From contig NZ_CP119424.1 of assembly GCF_029223585.1 (NCBI RefSeq), positions 1,302,001 to 1,366,000 of the forward strand: DNA of 64,000 nucleotides, given 5' to 3'. This DNA is from Photobacterium sp. DA100. Lineage in GTDB: Bacteria; Pseudomonadota; Gammaproteobacteria; Enterobacterales; Vibrionaceae. Under the pieces are notes generated by a model. It worked only from the letters and a program-made list of their open reading frames with translations, was not told the origin of the DNA and searched no databases. Each line of letters begins with the position of its first letter. Within the stretch, counting starts at the first letter, position 1. This document shows positions 53,396-63,040 of this stretch, one piece after another. Both the position numbers and the translations under genes were made by a program.

Positions 53396-53863
53396 TTAGC
53401 CTTTTAGATGATGGATAACTTGATTACTGCTGCCCCGCCAGACTAATTCAGGATCATGCAGCTCTTTCTCAAACTTGCCATCTACGACAACATCGACAAA
53501 CTCTAGTACCGCTCGTTGCTGCTCATCAAGCTCTGCAAAGCAATAACCTGTCCATAACCAAATATCCTTGCCAGGACATTCTGCCTGCACACGCTTTACC
53601 AAGCCTAAAACAGCATCTACATTCGCAGGGTGCAGGGGGTCTCCTCCTGACAATGAAAGCCCACGGCGCTTAATACGGCTGTCATTCAGATCAGCAATGA
53701 TTTGGTCTTCCAACTCCCGGGTATAGGCATGGCCTGCATCCAGCCGCCAAGTACTCTGGTTGTAGCAACCACGGCATTGGTGCACACAGCCAGAGACAAA
53801 CAAGGTACACCGTGTGCCAGGGCCATTGACTACATCTACAGGATAATAGTTGTGATAATTCAT
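53396..53863 (-). CDS. nrdG: Anaerobic ribonucleotide reductase activating protein
   Basis: 155 aa radical-SAM activase. The cluster-binding CxxxCxxC is SGCVHQCRGCYNQ (about residues 26-34), and GLSLSGGDPLHPANV is the SAM-binding glycine motif. It generates the glycyl radical on NrdD. GGAGCTGCA precedes the ATG at 53863. A hairpin with T-run lies between nrdD and nrdG and could lower nrdG expression. Confidence 0.95.
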   Translation of the reverse strand: MNYHNYYPVDVVNGPGTRCTLFVSGCVHQCRGCYNQSTWRLDAGHAYTRELEDQIIADLNDSRIKRRGLSLSGGDPLHPANVDAVLGLVKRVQAECPGKDIWLWTGYCFAELDEQQRAVLEFVDVVVDGKFEKELHDPELVWRGSSNQVIHHLKG

Positions 53864-53877
53864 TGCAGCTCCAAATA

Positions 53878-53903
53878 AAAAAGTGCCGATTACTCGGCAC
53901 TTG
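53878..53903 (-). terminator. Intercistronic hairpin between nrdD and nrdG
   Basis: Minus strand AAGTGCCGA-GTAA-TCGGCACTTTTTT. The T-run suggests partial termination after nrdD. Confidence 0.75.
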
Positions 53904-53931
53904 TTTCGATATTGCGGATAAACGTCTGTGA

Positions 53932-56052
53932 TTACATATGTTTTACGCGGCGTTTAACTTCTTCTTGTTTACCGAAGTTAAACGGGCGAGCATCGGGGCT
54001 ACCTAGGTATCCACACACGCGTCGGGTAACCGACACTTTGGATGGCTCATGGTTGCCGCACTTAGGACAGGTAAAGCCTTTACTTGTACAGTCAAACTCA
54101 CCGGTAAATCCACACTCGTAACACTCATCGATAGGGGTGTTAGTGCCATAGTATGGCACACGGGTGTAGCTGTAATCCCACACGTTCTCCAAAGCTTCAA
54201 CATTATGCTGGATGTTCGGATATTCGCCGTAACAGATAAATCCACCGTTAGCGATTTCTGGGTATGGCATCTCAAAGTCAATCTTATCGTAAGGGTTGAC
54301 CTTCTTCTCAACATCCAGGTGGAAACTGTTGGTGTAATAACCTTTGTCTGTCACACCATCAACCACACCATACTCTTTGGTGTCGATCGCGCAGAAACGA
54401 CTACACAGGTTCTCACTTGGCGTGCTGTAAAGGCTGAAACCGTAACCGGTCTCTTCTTTCCAGCTGTCTGTTGCCGCTTTCAGGCGCTCAACGATAGCAA
54501 TCGCTTTTTCACGTAGTGTTTCACTATCGTAAACATGGGTTTCAGTACCATACAGCGCATTAATAGTTTCGTGGATACCAATGTAGCCTAGTGAAATCGA
54601 AGCACGGCCATTTTTAAAGATTTCAGAAACATTGTCATCTGGCTGCAAACGCACACCACATGCGCCTTCCATATACAGAATTGGTGCCACGCGAGCTTTA
54701 ACACCTTCAAGGCGGCTGATGCGGGATTCCAATGCACGGCGCGCAAGGCCAAGCTTTTCATCAAGCAATGCAAAGAACGTCGTTTCATCGCCTTTTGCTT
54801 GCAAAGCAATACGCGGCAGGTTCAAACTCACCACACCCAGGTTGTTACGACCTTCGTGGATCAGTTCACCATTTTCTTCATATGGCCCCAAGAAGCTACG
54901 GCATCCCATCGGCGTCTTGAATGACCCCGTCACTTCGACTACTTTGTCGTAGTTCAGGATATCTGGGTACATACGCTTCGATGCACACTCTAGTGCCAGT
55001 TGCTTGATATCGTAGTTGGCATCACCTTTTTTATGATTCAAGCCATCGCGGATAGCGAAAACCAGTTTAGGGAACACCGCTGTTTTACGGTTTTTGCCCA
55101 AGCCGGCAATACGGTTCTTTAGAATCGACGATTGGATCAAGCGCGATTCCCATGAGGTGCCCAGGCCGAAACCAAAGGTGACGAACGGTGTCTGACCATT
55201 GGCAGTGTGCAGGGTGTTTACTTCATACTCCAAAGACTGGAATGCATCGTAACACTCTTTCTCGGTGCGGGCTCTAGCGAATTCCTCTGGCTGAGGGATA
55301 TCCCACTCTTTCGCCACTTTTAAGTGTTTCTCGTAGCTCACGGCGACATAAGGAGCCAGCACTTCATCGATACGATTGATCGTGGTACCGCCATAAATAT
55401 GGCTAGCCACCTGAGCGATAATCTGCGCCGTTACAGCTGTAGCGGTAGAAATCGATTTTGGAGTGTCGATTTCTGCATTGCCCATTTTGAAACCATGGGT
55501 CAGCATGCCGTTGAGGTCAATAAGCATACAGTTGAACATCGGGAAGAATGGAGAGTAATCCAGATCGTGGAAGTGGAGATCGCCGTCTTCATGTGCTTTG
55601 ACAATATCACGCGGCAGTAGGTGCTGCTTTGCGTAATGCTTAGCAACAATACCCGCCAGCAGGTCACGCTGGGTAGGAATAACCTTGCTGTCTTTGTTCG
55701 CGTTCTCGTTAAGTAGAGACGCATTGCTTTGCTCAATCAAGCCGCGAATTTCACTGTTCAGGTGACTTTTCTTTTCACGCGCGATATCACGGTCATGACG
55801 GTACTCAATATAAGCACGAGCAACAGCCTTATGTGGCCCCATCATCAGGTGATTCTCAACCGCATCCTGAATAGCGTGGATCTCAACCTGCTCCTGGTCA
55901 GCAAACTGAGACAAAACTCGCTCAGCAACAGACTCAGCATAGGTGGCATCCATCGCCTCTACAGATTCGGCAGCACTCAATACCGCTTCTTTAATACGCT
56001 TGGTATTAAACGGTACAAGGCATCCATCACGCTTAATCACAACAGGGTTCAC
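53932..56052 (-). CDS. nrdD: Anaerobic ribonucleoside-triphosphate reductase
   Basis: 706 aa, class III reductase. The N-terminal ATP-cone (VVIKRDGCLVPFNTKRIKEA) gives allosteric control. The catalytic barrel has HFHDLDYSPFFPMFNC and the C-terminal zinc finger has CYECGFTGEF and CPKCG. The glycyl radical site is RRVCGYLGSPDARPFN near the end. It makes dNTPs without oxygen. Two NrdR boxes and a possible FNR site lie upstream. Confidence 0.97.
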   Translation of the reverse strand: MNPVVIKRDGCLVPFNTKRIKEAVLSAAESVEAMDATYAESVAERVLSQFADQEQVEIHAIQDAVENHLMMGPHKAVARAYIEYRHDRDIAREKKSHLNSEIRGLIEQSNASLLNENANKDSKVIPTQRDLLAGIVAKHYAKQHLLPRDIVKAHEDGDLHFHDLDYSPFFPMFNCMLIDLNGMLTHGFKMGNAEIDTPKSISTATAVTAQIIAQVASHIYGGTTINRIDEVLAPYVAVSYEKHLKVAKEWDIPQPEEFARARTEKECYDAFQSLEYEVNTLHTANGQTPFVTFGFGLGTSWESRLIQSSILKNRIAGLGKNRKTAVFPKLVFAIRDGLNHKKGDANYDIKQLALECASKRMYPDILNYDKVVEVTGSFKTPMGCRSFLGPYEENGELIHEGRNNLGVVSLNLPRIALQAKGDETTFFALLDEKLGLARRALESRISRLEGVKARVAPILYMEGACGVRLQPDDNVSEIFKNGRASISLGYIGIHETINALYGTETHVYDSETLREKAIAIVERLKAATDSWKEETGYGFSLYSTPSENLCSRFCAIDTKEYGVVDGVTDKGYYTNSFHLDVEKKVNPYDKIDFEMPYPEIANGGFICYGEYPNIQHNVEALENVWDYSYTRVPYYGTNTPIDECYECGFTGEFDCTSKGFTCPKCGNHEPSKVSVTRRVCGYLGSPDARPFNFGKQEEVKRRVKHM

Positions 56053-56085
56053 ACAAGTCTCCTAAAAATGACAGTGTCACTAAAA

Positions 56086-56132
56086 CCACTAAATATAGGG
56101 CTTACAAAATTGACCGATACAAGATGTGGTGT
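56086..56132 (-). promoter_or_regulatory. Pair of NrdR boxes upstream of nrdD
   Basis: On the minus strand ACACCACATCTTGTAT (56132-56117) and GCCCTATATTTAGTGG (56101-56086) match the NrdR consensus ACACTATATATAGTGT at 11 and 12 of 16 positions. Their spacing of exactly 31 bases (three helical turns) is that of known NrdR sites. Confidence 0.75.
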
Positions 56133-56160
56133 ATTAAGCGAGAATTCAGGAACAGAAACA

Positions 56161-56174
56161 TTGATCTAAGTCAG
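56161..56174. promoter_or_regulatory. Candidate FNR site upstream of nrdD
   Basis: TTGATCTAAGTCAG against TTGAT-N4-ATCAA; the left half is perfect and the right half has three of five bases. Confidence 0.5.
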
Positions 56175-56440
56175 TATTTTACCAAGAGCGTTCACCTTAC
56201 AACCGATGTTTTCGGTGACCTCTCAAAACTGACATTTTCACTCGTTTCATTGCAAAAATGTCAACCCATTTATTTTTGCTTCAGCACTGAATTCTCTAAA
56301 AAAAAGCTTGAATAATTTTGATAGTTTGAGTTCAAAACTGCTTTTATCAAAGTACCATTCAGTCACCTTGTTAGGGGGCTTTTTGTCGGTTGTGCCCTTG
56401 CCCTCTATACTCAAAATCATCATCGTGAAGAGTATTGCCC

Positions 56441-57880
56441 ATGCATTCTGCTCTGCCCTTCTTATTCATCATTGCTCTCGTGCTGCCTGCTTTCAGTAAT
56501 GCATTCCAACTTACCCCGCAGGCTTATGATAGATACACGGGCGATCTACCGGTAATGGAAAAAAAGCGTGTTATCCGGGTTCTGGTGGCCGCTGATCTTG
56601 GGTTTTATTATCTTGACCGAGGCCAACCCAAAGGGCTGATCTCCGAGATGCTGTTGCTGTTTGAAAAATTCGTTACGGAAAAGACCCAACGCAAGTACCG
56701 CATCCAAATCATCCCCGTCCATCGCGACCAACTGCTTCCGGCATTAAATGCTGGCATCGGTGATTTGGTCACCGCAAACCTAACCATCACTCCTGAACGA
56801 ATGAGGCAGGTGGACTTCAGCCGCCCAATACTCAGTGACATACAAGAACTTTTTATTACCCACTCAACCCGCAGCCCTATTACCGACATAAAGCAGCTGT
56901 CGAAGAAGAGTGTCTGGCTTCGCGCGAGCTCAAGCTACTATCAAAGCGTCCGGCGGATTAACAAGCGGCTCCAGAAGCTCGGCAAAGAACCCATGTATGT
57001 GCACTTTATAGAAGAGACCCTACAAGACTTTGAAATGCTGCAGATGGTTCAGGAGGGCATTATTCCGATGACTGTCCTTGATTCGCACAAAGCGGAATTC
57101 TGGGATTTGGTCAACGATGACCTCCAAATCCACTATGAATACCCAATCAGGAAGAATGGTGCCATCGGCTGGAGTTTTCGCAAAAACAGCCCCAAATTTA
57201 AAGCGTTAGTTGATGAGTTTATTGAAAACAACCGACGAGGCACGCTAAACGGAAACATCCTTTTCAACCGCTACCTCAACAGTAAGCAATGGTTTCAAAA
57301 AGTGATGAGTCCTGACAACATTGAGACATTCAAGAAACTTGAAAAAAAGTTTATCCGCTACGGCAACATGTATGACATCAACTGGCTGATCATCGCGGCC
57401 CAGGCTTACCAAGAATCGGGCTTTGACCAATCCAAGCGATCACATGCGGGCGCCATAGGTATCATGCAAGTCCTCCCCCAAACCGCCAGTGAGCCCTATA
57501 TCAACATCCGTAATATCCAGCATATCGAAAACAATATCCATGCTGGAGTTAAGTATATGGACTTTATCCGTGAGAACTATGTCGATGATGATGAAACGGA
57601 TGAACTCAACCAGCTCTACTTTGCCCTTGCCAGTTATAATGCGGGCCCAAACAGGATAAAGCGGTTAAGAAAAGTAGCCGAAGAACGCGGCTATGACCCG
57701 ACAATCTGGTTCAACAATGTCGAGGTTATTGTCAAAGAAGAAGTCGGCATGGAGCCGATTACCTATGTCGGCAACATTAATCGCTATTTCACTATCTACA
57801 AACAGATTTTCTCATTGCAAAACGCCGCAGGCCAGCGCATGGCAAACACCAATCGCCTGCGTTTCATGTTATCTCGATAA
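56441..57880 (+). CDS. mltF: Membrane-bound lytic transglycosylase F-type
   Basis: About 479 aa. Signal sequence (LPFLFIIALVLPAFSNAF), a periplasmic solute-binding-like domain (about residues 40-280, with KRVIRVLVAADLGFYYL) and a C-terminal SLT lysozyme-like domain. Its catalytic Glu lies in AQAYQESGFDQ, followed by GAIGIMQVLPQTA and LASYNAGPNRI. It cleaves glycan strands of peptidoglycan. A TTG at 56435 is an alternative start. Confidence 0.9.
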   Translation: MHSALPFLFIIALVLPAFSNAFQLTPQAYDRYTGDLPVMEKKRVIRVLVAADLGFYYLDRGQPKGLISEMLLLFEKFVTEKTQRKYRIQIIPVHRDQLLPALNAGIGDLVTANLTITPERMRQVDFSRPILSDIQELFITHSTRSPITDIKQLSKKSVWLRASSSYYQSVRRINKRLQKLGKEPMYVHFIEETLQDFEMLQMVQEGIIPMTVLDSHKAEFWDLVNDDLQIHYEYPIRKNGAIGWSFRKNSPKFKALVDEFIENNRRGTLNGNILFNRYLNSKQWFQKVMSPDNIETFKKLEKKFIRYGNMYDINWLIIAAQAYQESGFDQSKRSHAGAIGIMQVLPQTASEPYINIRNIQHIENNIHAGVKYMDFIRENYVDDDETDELNQLYFALASYNAGPNRIKRLRKVAEERGYDPTIWFNNVEVIVKEEVGMEPITYVGNINRYFTIYKQIFSLQNAAGQRMANTNRLRFMLSR

Positions 57881-58031
57881 CCCGCATATTTGTTTATATT
57901 TCGACCAGAACTAGCCTCAGGCATCCATTTCGATGAGATCAATGTCGCGCTTTCATCACGCTGTCATTTAATGTTCCTATTCTTGCCAGTAAAACATTAG
58001 GTAATGGAAATGTCCCTTAGGGGAGAAAATA

Positions 58032-58052
58032 GCTATGGGCCTCTGCCATAGC
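58032..58052 (+). promoter_or_regulatory. Hairpin in the leader of the 41-aa peptide
   Basis: GCTATGG-GCCTCTG-CCATAGC, a perfect 7-bp stem about 20 bases before the start at 58073. Confidence 0.55.
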
Positions 58053-58072
58053 ACTATACAAGGTGTGTAACT

Positions 58073-58198
58073 ATGGATTTACTAAACAATACAACCATTG
58101 TCGTACCGACAGATGAAGAGCTGCTGGCAAACTGCCCTGATAGCTTGAATTTCAACGATGATGAAGACGAGCTTGCCAATGACATTATTGTGCTCTAG
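58073..58198 (+). CDS. Acidic 41-aa peptide, unknown
   Basis: MDLLNNTTIVVPTDEELLAN, then CPDSLNFNDDEDELANDIIV and a final Leu. AAGGTG precedes the ATG, a hairpin lies upstream and a strong terminator 20 bases downstream, so it looks like a complete small gene. It carries a single cysteine and a strongly acidic C-terminal half. No family is recognised. Confidence 0.55.
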   Translation: MDLLNNTTIVVPTDEELLANCPDSLNFNDDEDELANDIIVL

Positions 58199-58217
58199 CT
58201 GCCATCTACATGAAAAA

Positions 58218-58246
58218 AGAGCGGGTCAATGACTCGCTCTTTTTGT
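58218..58246 (+). terminator. Intrinsic terminator of the 41-aa peptide gene
   Basis: AAAGAGCGGGTCAATGACTCGCTCTTTTTG: stem AAGAGCGGGTCA-type pairing with TGACTCGCTCTT and a T-run. Confidence 0.85.
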
Positions 58247-58312
58247 TTTAACTATTTCTCATGACCATCTATTTAATTAGCCATGAGATTTATTGTCTGT
58301 TTTTTTAACGCT

Positions 58313-58528
58313 CTAATCCCGCTTGAGCGGACGTATCACACTCTCCAGCCCTTCGATTTTCATCTCCAGGGCTAATGCCATCAGCAAACCCAACTCCCCT
58401 TCAGGAAAGCCTTTTTTCTGGAACCACAGTAAGTATTCTTCCGGTAGATCAATAATCACCCGGCCCGCATACTTACCAAACGGCATCTTCACATTGGCTA
58501 ACTTTACAATTTTTTCTTTATCAAACAC
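58313..58528 (-). CDS. DUF3820 family protein
   Basis: 71 aa with MPFGKYAGRVIIDLPEEYLLW and GFPEGELGLLMALALE, diagnostic of DUF3820. Unknown role; small cytoplasmic protein of gamma-proteobacteria. Single gene upstream of which lies the fumarylacetoacetate-hydrolase gene in the same direction. Confidence 0.85.
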   Translation of the reverse strand: MFDKEKIVKLANVKMPFGKYAGRVIIDLPEEYLLWFQKKGFPEGELGLLMALALEMKIEGLESVIRPLKRD

Positions 58529-58571
58529 GCTTAGTTTTTCTCTTTCGATATGGCGTTAGTATTTCAACGGG

Positions 58572-59189
58572 TTACTTGGCTAGCCACTGCGTTGAAACGA
58601 TAACCTCTTCACCCGCTGTTACCTGAGCCTCGAACTGACTTCCGGCTTGTACTTTGCCCACACCAGAGGGTGTACCTGTCATCACAATATCACCATCGTT
58701 CAAGCTCATGAAGGTTTGGACTTCTTGCAAAACCACATCTGGCGAATAAATCATCAATGACGTTGAGCCCGATTGAGTCAATTTATCATTGATGAACAGG
58801 CGCAAGCCCAACTCCCCACGCTCAGATGGTGGCAGCGGTACAAACTCGCCAAACAAAGCTGAACCATCAAACGCTTTACTGCGCTCCCAAGGTAGCCCTT
58901 TTTCCTTGAGTTTGCTTTGTACACGACGCTTGGTGAGATCTAACCCTACAGCCACGGCATCAAAACGCCCATTGCGATAAAGAAAAGATAGCTCAGCCTC
59001 GTAGTGAAGCTCATCGCCGCCATGGGAAGACCGCAGCGTATTAGATATGGCCGAATTCGGCTTGATGAACAGTACCATCTCATCGGGTATTTCATTACCC
59101 AGTTCATGGATATGGGCAACGTAATTTCGACCTACGCATACAACTTTGCTCGGCGTAACTGTTTGTCCTTCAATGTTAACTTTTCTCAT
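58572..59189 (-). CDS. Fumarylacetoacetate hydrolase family protein (YcgM-like)
   Basis: About 205 aa. Motifs VVCVGRNYVAHIHELGNE, ALFGEFVPLPP, LHYEAELSFLYRNG (metal-binding glutamates) and GDIVMTGTPSGVG are present. Members act as acylpyruvases or oxaloacetate decarboxylases. The frame extends to 59234; the ATG at 59189 with AGGGA upstream (59202-59195 region) was chosen. Mg2+-dependent cytosolic enzyme. Confidence 0.88.
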   Translation of the reverse strand: MRKVNIEGQTVTPSKVVCVGRNYVAHIHELGNEIPDEMVLFIKPNSAISNTLRSSHGGDELHYEAELSFLYRNGRFDAVAVGLDLTKRRVQSKLKEKGLPWERSKAFDGSALFGEFVPLPPSERGELGLRLFINDKLTQSGSTSLMIYSPDVVLQEVQTFMSLNDGDIVMTGTPSGVGKVQAGSQFEAQVTAGEEVIVSTQWLAK

Positions 59190-59321
59190 GTCTATCCCTG
59201 TAAACGCTCCGTTGTAGAGGAAAAGTAACACCATTAAAAAAAGCCGGCAATGGCCGGCTTGGTAAAACTATCGGATCTCAGAAGTACTATTATGTAAGAA
59301 GATGCCATGTATCTGTTGATA

Positions 59322-59921
59322 CTATTCGGCCACAAACACCAAATTCGCATTAACGGGTACGGTAAGCAGTATCGAATTAAGCTCGGCGATCTCTTTGAGC
59401 TTGCCTATCCCGCCATCGAGACCAAAGGCGCCCGCTTTCACTTCGACGGGCTGAATGGTAGAAACCAGTAAGCCTCCGTCATCCAGACCAGTGACTTGAA
59501 CTTTGGCATTCAGTGTTTCTTCCTTACCATGTAGATCGAGCTTGAATTCGACATCTTGTACCAAGGTTTGTCCTGCGGCTAACCCGCTGATAGCCTCACC
59601 ATTCACTTTGGCTTCGATATTGGTTAGCGGAAACTTATCAGTATGAAACAGCTCTTTCTTCATTCGCTCATCACGGATCTGGATCTTGGTATCTACACTG
59701 GTCAAATCGATAGATAGCGATACTTCACCATCATCAGAAATAGACCCACTCAAATTACGAAAGCCGTGCTGCTCCATCACACTGTCATTCTTTACAGAGG
59801 AAAACCCAATCGAGGAGTGAGTGCTATCCAATTTCCACCCCGCCCAGGCACTAACAGCCCCAAATACGAGTACCGCTGAGACAGAACTCAATACCAACCT
59901 TTTTTTCCACGTTAACGCCAT
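59322..59921 (-). CDS. YceI-like periplasmic protein
   Basis: 199 aa. Signal peptide (SSVSAVLVFGAVSAWAG), then the YceI beta-barrel start WKLDSTHSSIGFSSVKND and MKKELFHTDKFPLTN. The family binds polyisoprenoids in a lipocalin-like cavity. Downstream of the PhoD-like gene in the same direction, 60 bases apart. Confidence 0.88.
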   Translation of the reverse strand: MALTWKKRLVLSSVSAVLVFGAVSAWAGWKLDSTHSSIGFSSVKNDSVMEQHGFRNLSGSISDDGEVSLSIDLTSVDTKIQIRDERMKKELFHTDKFPLTNIEAKVNGEAISGLAAGQTLVQDVEFKLDLHGKEETLNAKVQVTGLDDGGLLVSTIQPVEVKAGAFGLDGGIGKLKEIAELNSILLTVPVNANLVFVAE

Positions 59922-59981
59922 CGACTTCCCCTTCTATTGTTATTTCTTTGAAATATCACTTAGAAAATATAGGCCAGTTCT

Positions 59982-61937
59982 TTACTTGGCGTTAATTGGC
60001 GGAAAACTCACCCTCTCTCCTTCGGCAGTCAAAATAGCAATATCGACAGGCTTACCGTCAGCATCCAGCCTAACTTCACCGATAGCGCTACGGTTAATCA
60101 GGCGGTGATTCCCCGGCAAGTCCGGATCGCGTTTGAAGATTTTAAGACGCTTTCGCTTGGTGAGCCAATTGAGCGGGGAGCGAGGGCTATATAATATACG
60201 GTCCATGAAATCACAGACACGCAATAACGCATTGGGAAATTCGTTTTTGATCCCGCTTGAGGTGATCTGGTAAATATTCGGGCTACTATTGCGAAAACGC
60301 AGCTTAACGTCATAAGCGAACGAGTAATGCACATCACCAGATAAAATCACAAAATTGGTTGGGGTTTTGGTATGGGTGAAAATGCTGATCAAAGTATTGG
60401 CCGAGCCTGGATGGGCCATCCAGTTTTCAGCATCGATAAGCAATGGCTGCCCTAGCCAAGTCATGCCACGCTGCAAGGATTCAATAAACTTCACCCCGAA
60501 CATCGGCGCAGCAGAAACCAAAATCACTGCGGGTTCATTCATCAAAGACATTTGCAGCTCGCTGAGCGCTTCCCAGTCCATCAAACCCGAAGGCTTGTTC
60601 ATCTTGGACTCAGAACGCCAGCGGCGGGTACGGGTATCGAGTACCAGCATTTTCGGTTCTGTATTAATGGTGTAGTGCCATTGCTCAAACCGGTAGAGAA
60701 AGTCAATCAGACTGTCTTGGCTATCGCTGGTTGGCTGCTCGAAATAACTTTCAACATGACTAAAAAACGTCTCGTCAAAGCTCTCAGGCGCATTGCCCCA
60801 CCCCTGACATAGCCAATAACTGATCAAGCCGTTACCGATGATCCGCCGAGAAAAGTGGTTATGGTAAGCCGCTTGCTCCCACCCTACCGTCAGGTTCCAG
60901 TCGTCAGTAATATCGTGATCATCAAAAATCATGTAGGTTGGAATATGCGCCATCAAGCGGCGGACTTGCGGTAAGCCTTTGACAAACTGATCTATCTGTA
61001 TTTTTTCATCAGCCCAAAGCGTTTGCCATTTAGCTTCAAGTGTATTGCCTTGCCACTGGAACAGGTTGTGCTCCAGTCTCGCACTATCGACCAACTGCCA
61101 CAGCTCTGGAGACCATACCAACAAGTACATAGCGTTGAACTCACTTAGTGTGATCAGGTGATTGCCAGATTCACGAGAGCTGAAAACCGGAGACTTGCGC
61201 CGTAACCAACTGGCAACTCGGGGAAATCTCTCAATGATATCTTCCCCTCCTTCCAGGTATTGCGGTAACAGTTTTTCCCTTCCATAGAAGTTATCAGCAT
61301 GGCAGCGCAGCTCCTTGGTATTGGCTACCGGTGCCTTATCGAAATCTTCATCATAGAGCCCCAGTAAATCAATAACCTGCTGAATACTGTCAAGTGTTGA
61401 ACCGGCAACATGATCGGCATAGATTTGATCACCGCTCATCATGAGCAATGACGGCCTATCGTCAATTTCTTGCCCTGCAACTTTAACATCAGCGGCCACT
61501 AGGCTGTCTTTACTTGGATAATGCGGATTGCGACAAGAGCCATGCATCACATAATCGGCTTGTGTTTTAATGATAAAGGCTGGGCGTGATTCCCCGTCAT
61601 AGAGCAGATCTGGAATGAGCTCAGTGAGTACGCCGTCCTGTGTTTCAACTTGGTATTCCAATGGGGTGTCAGCAGGAAACTCGCCCAAATACGTTACCTG
61701 GTATATCCAAGCTCGCTCACCGATTCGGACATGTTTACCCTGCGAGAGGCTGCCGGAAAATAGCTCTTTTTGATCTGCTTGCTGATATAAAGTAAAAATT
61801 CCTTCCAGCGGACTCGAGACTGCAAACCACAACGTCAGCTCCTTGGGCGTTACCTTACGCAATATTGGCCCAGCAAGAATAAGCGGCAACGATTGGGAGG
61901 TGTCATGGGCAGTGGTTAGCGGTGATTCTTCGGTCAT
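59982..61937 (-). CDS. PhoD-like alkaline phosphatase D family protein
   Basis: 651 aa metallophosphoesterase. Metal ligands occur in LMMSGDQIYADHV, YMIFDDHDITDDWN and VILSGDVHYSFAYD. An N-terminal Ig-like domain (residues about 20-110) is present. No clear signal peptide or Tat motif is visible, unlike Bacillus PhoD, so location is uncertain. It may hydrolyse phosphodiesters. Probably co-transcribed with the YceI gene. Confidence 0.85.
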   Translation of the reverse strand: MTEESPLTTAHDTSQSLPLILAGPILRKVTPKELTLWFAVSSPLEGIFTLYQQADQKELFSGSLSQGKHVRIGERAWIYQVTYLGEFPADTPLEYQVETQDGVLTELIPDLLYDGESRPAFIIKTQADYVMHGSCRNPHYPSKDSLVAADVKVAGQEIDDRPSLLMMSGDQIYADHVAGSTLDSIQQVIDLLGLYDEDFDKAPVANTKELRCHADNFYGREKLLPQYLEGGEDIIERFPRVASWLRRKSPVFSSRESGNHLITLSEFNAMYLLVWSPELWQLVDSARLEHNLFQWQGNTLEAKWQTLWADEKIQIDQFVKGLPQVRRLMAHIPTYMIFDDHDITDDWNLTVGWEQAAYHNHFSRRIIGNGLISYWLCQGWGNAPESFDETFFSHVESYFEQPTSDSQDSLIDFLYRFEQWHYTINTEPKMLVLDTRTRRWRSESKMNKPSGLMDWEALSELQMSLMNEPAVILVSAAPMFGVKFIESLQRGMTWLGQPLLIDAENWMAHPGSANTLISIFTHTKTPTNFVILSGDVHYSFAYDVKLRFRNSSPNIYQITSSGIKNEFPNALLRVCDFMDRILYSPRSPLNWLTKRKRLKIFKRDPDLPGNHRLINRSAIGEVRLDADGKPVDIAILTAEGERVSFPPINAK

Positions 61938-62041
61938 AGCTCGGCAGCACTCTTTACTTCAACATATTTCAATTGGTTATAAGTACGACATTAACAGCAA
62001 CAATTTGTTTAATAAAGATAACTAGAAAATGATCGCGATAG

Positions 62042-62923
62042 CTAGAAGATTTGGGCCATTTCGCTATACAACCAGTCCATCACTCGACCTACGCCCTTAT
62101 CCCTGCGCTTCACGACCCCCATCTCTACCATTAGTGGCTCAGGGATCTCTTCCGTTGATAGTTCTACAAGCTCGTCTACATACCACTCTTCTTGTGCAAC
62201 ATGCTCTGGCACCAAGGCCCAGCCGATCCCACGTATAACCATTGAAGAAATGAGGTAGTAGCTATCAATATGCCAATAATTAGATGAAATGGGCGTCGCT
62301 TTCCCCACTCCCATCCTGTCCCGAATAACCAGCTGCCGGTATTGAATCAAATCAGTCACTTTCGGTACCGGAATACCTGCCAAAGGGTGATCTCGCGATA
62401 CAATCAACGCATGTTTGAACTGACCGATAGAAGTGAACTCCAAACTCTCAGGCAGGGTATCTTGATGAAACAACACCCCGAGGTCAGCTTTCTCCGTCGC
62501 GACCCACTGAGCAATATCTTGTTGTGATCCATTGATAACCGTTAGCTTTAGAAACGGGTGTGTCACGGATATCGACGTAAACAAACTTTCAAAGGCAGTA
62601 ATCGGCACTGCCTCATCAATTGCGATCGTAAATGTCGCCTCCTGCCCGGAGGATACTGTCATCGCCCGCGCGGACATCCGCTCGCATTGCGCCAGCACCG
62701 CTCGGGCTTCAATATACATTTCTTCACCAGCAGCAGTCAGTACCGGTAAACGGGCACTTCGGTCAAACAATTCAAAACCCAAGTCCACTTCTAGGTTGTT
62801 AATAGCGGTACTCACTCGAGATTGAGCTTTACCAAGATGCCTCGCTGCGGCTGAAAAAGAGCCCTGCTGCACCGCACACACAAAAGCTTCCAGCTGATCT
62901 ATCGTCCAATTCACCTTGTTCAT
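62042..62923 (-). CDS. LysR family regulator
   Basis: 293 aa. HTH with QGSFSAAARHLGKAQSRVST, followed by a LysR effector domain beginning near ATFTIAIDEAVPITAFES. Divergent from the MATE gene at 63041 with a 117-base shared promoter region, so the efflux gene is a likely target. Confidence 0.9.
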   Translation of the reverse strand: MNKVNWTIDQLEAFVCAVQQGSFSAAARHLGKAQSRVSTAINNLEVDLGFELFDRSARLPVLTAAGEEMYIEARAVLAQCERMSARAMTVSSGQEATFTIAIDEAVPITAFESLFTSISVTHPFLKLTVINGSQQDIAQWVATEKADLGVLFHQDTLPESLEFTSIGQFKHALIVSRDHPLAGIPVPKVTDLIQYRQLVIRDRMGVGKATPISSNYWHIDSYYLISSMVIRGIGWALVPEHVAQEEWYVDELVELSTEEIPEPLMVEMGVVKRRDKGVGRVMDWLYSEMAQIF

Positions 62924-63040
62924 CTCACTCTATTAGCATATTACAACCTCATTCTATCCGAAAAGCGGATAGTTCCTAACTTCAATCAATCATAAAAAGG
63001 GGGATAATGTTCTCAAAGTCACAAAAGCCAAAGATCTCCT

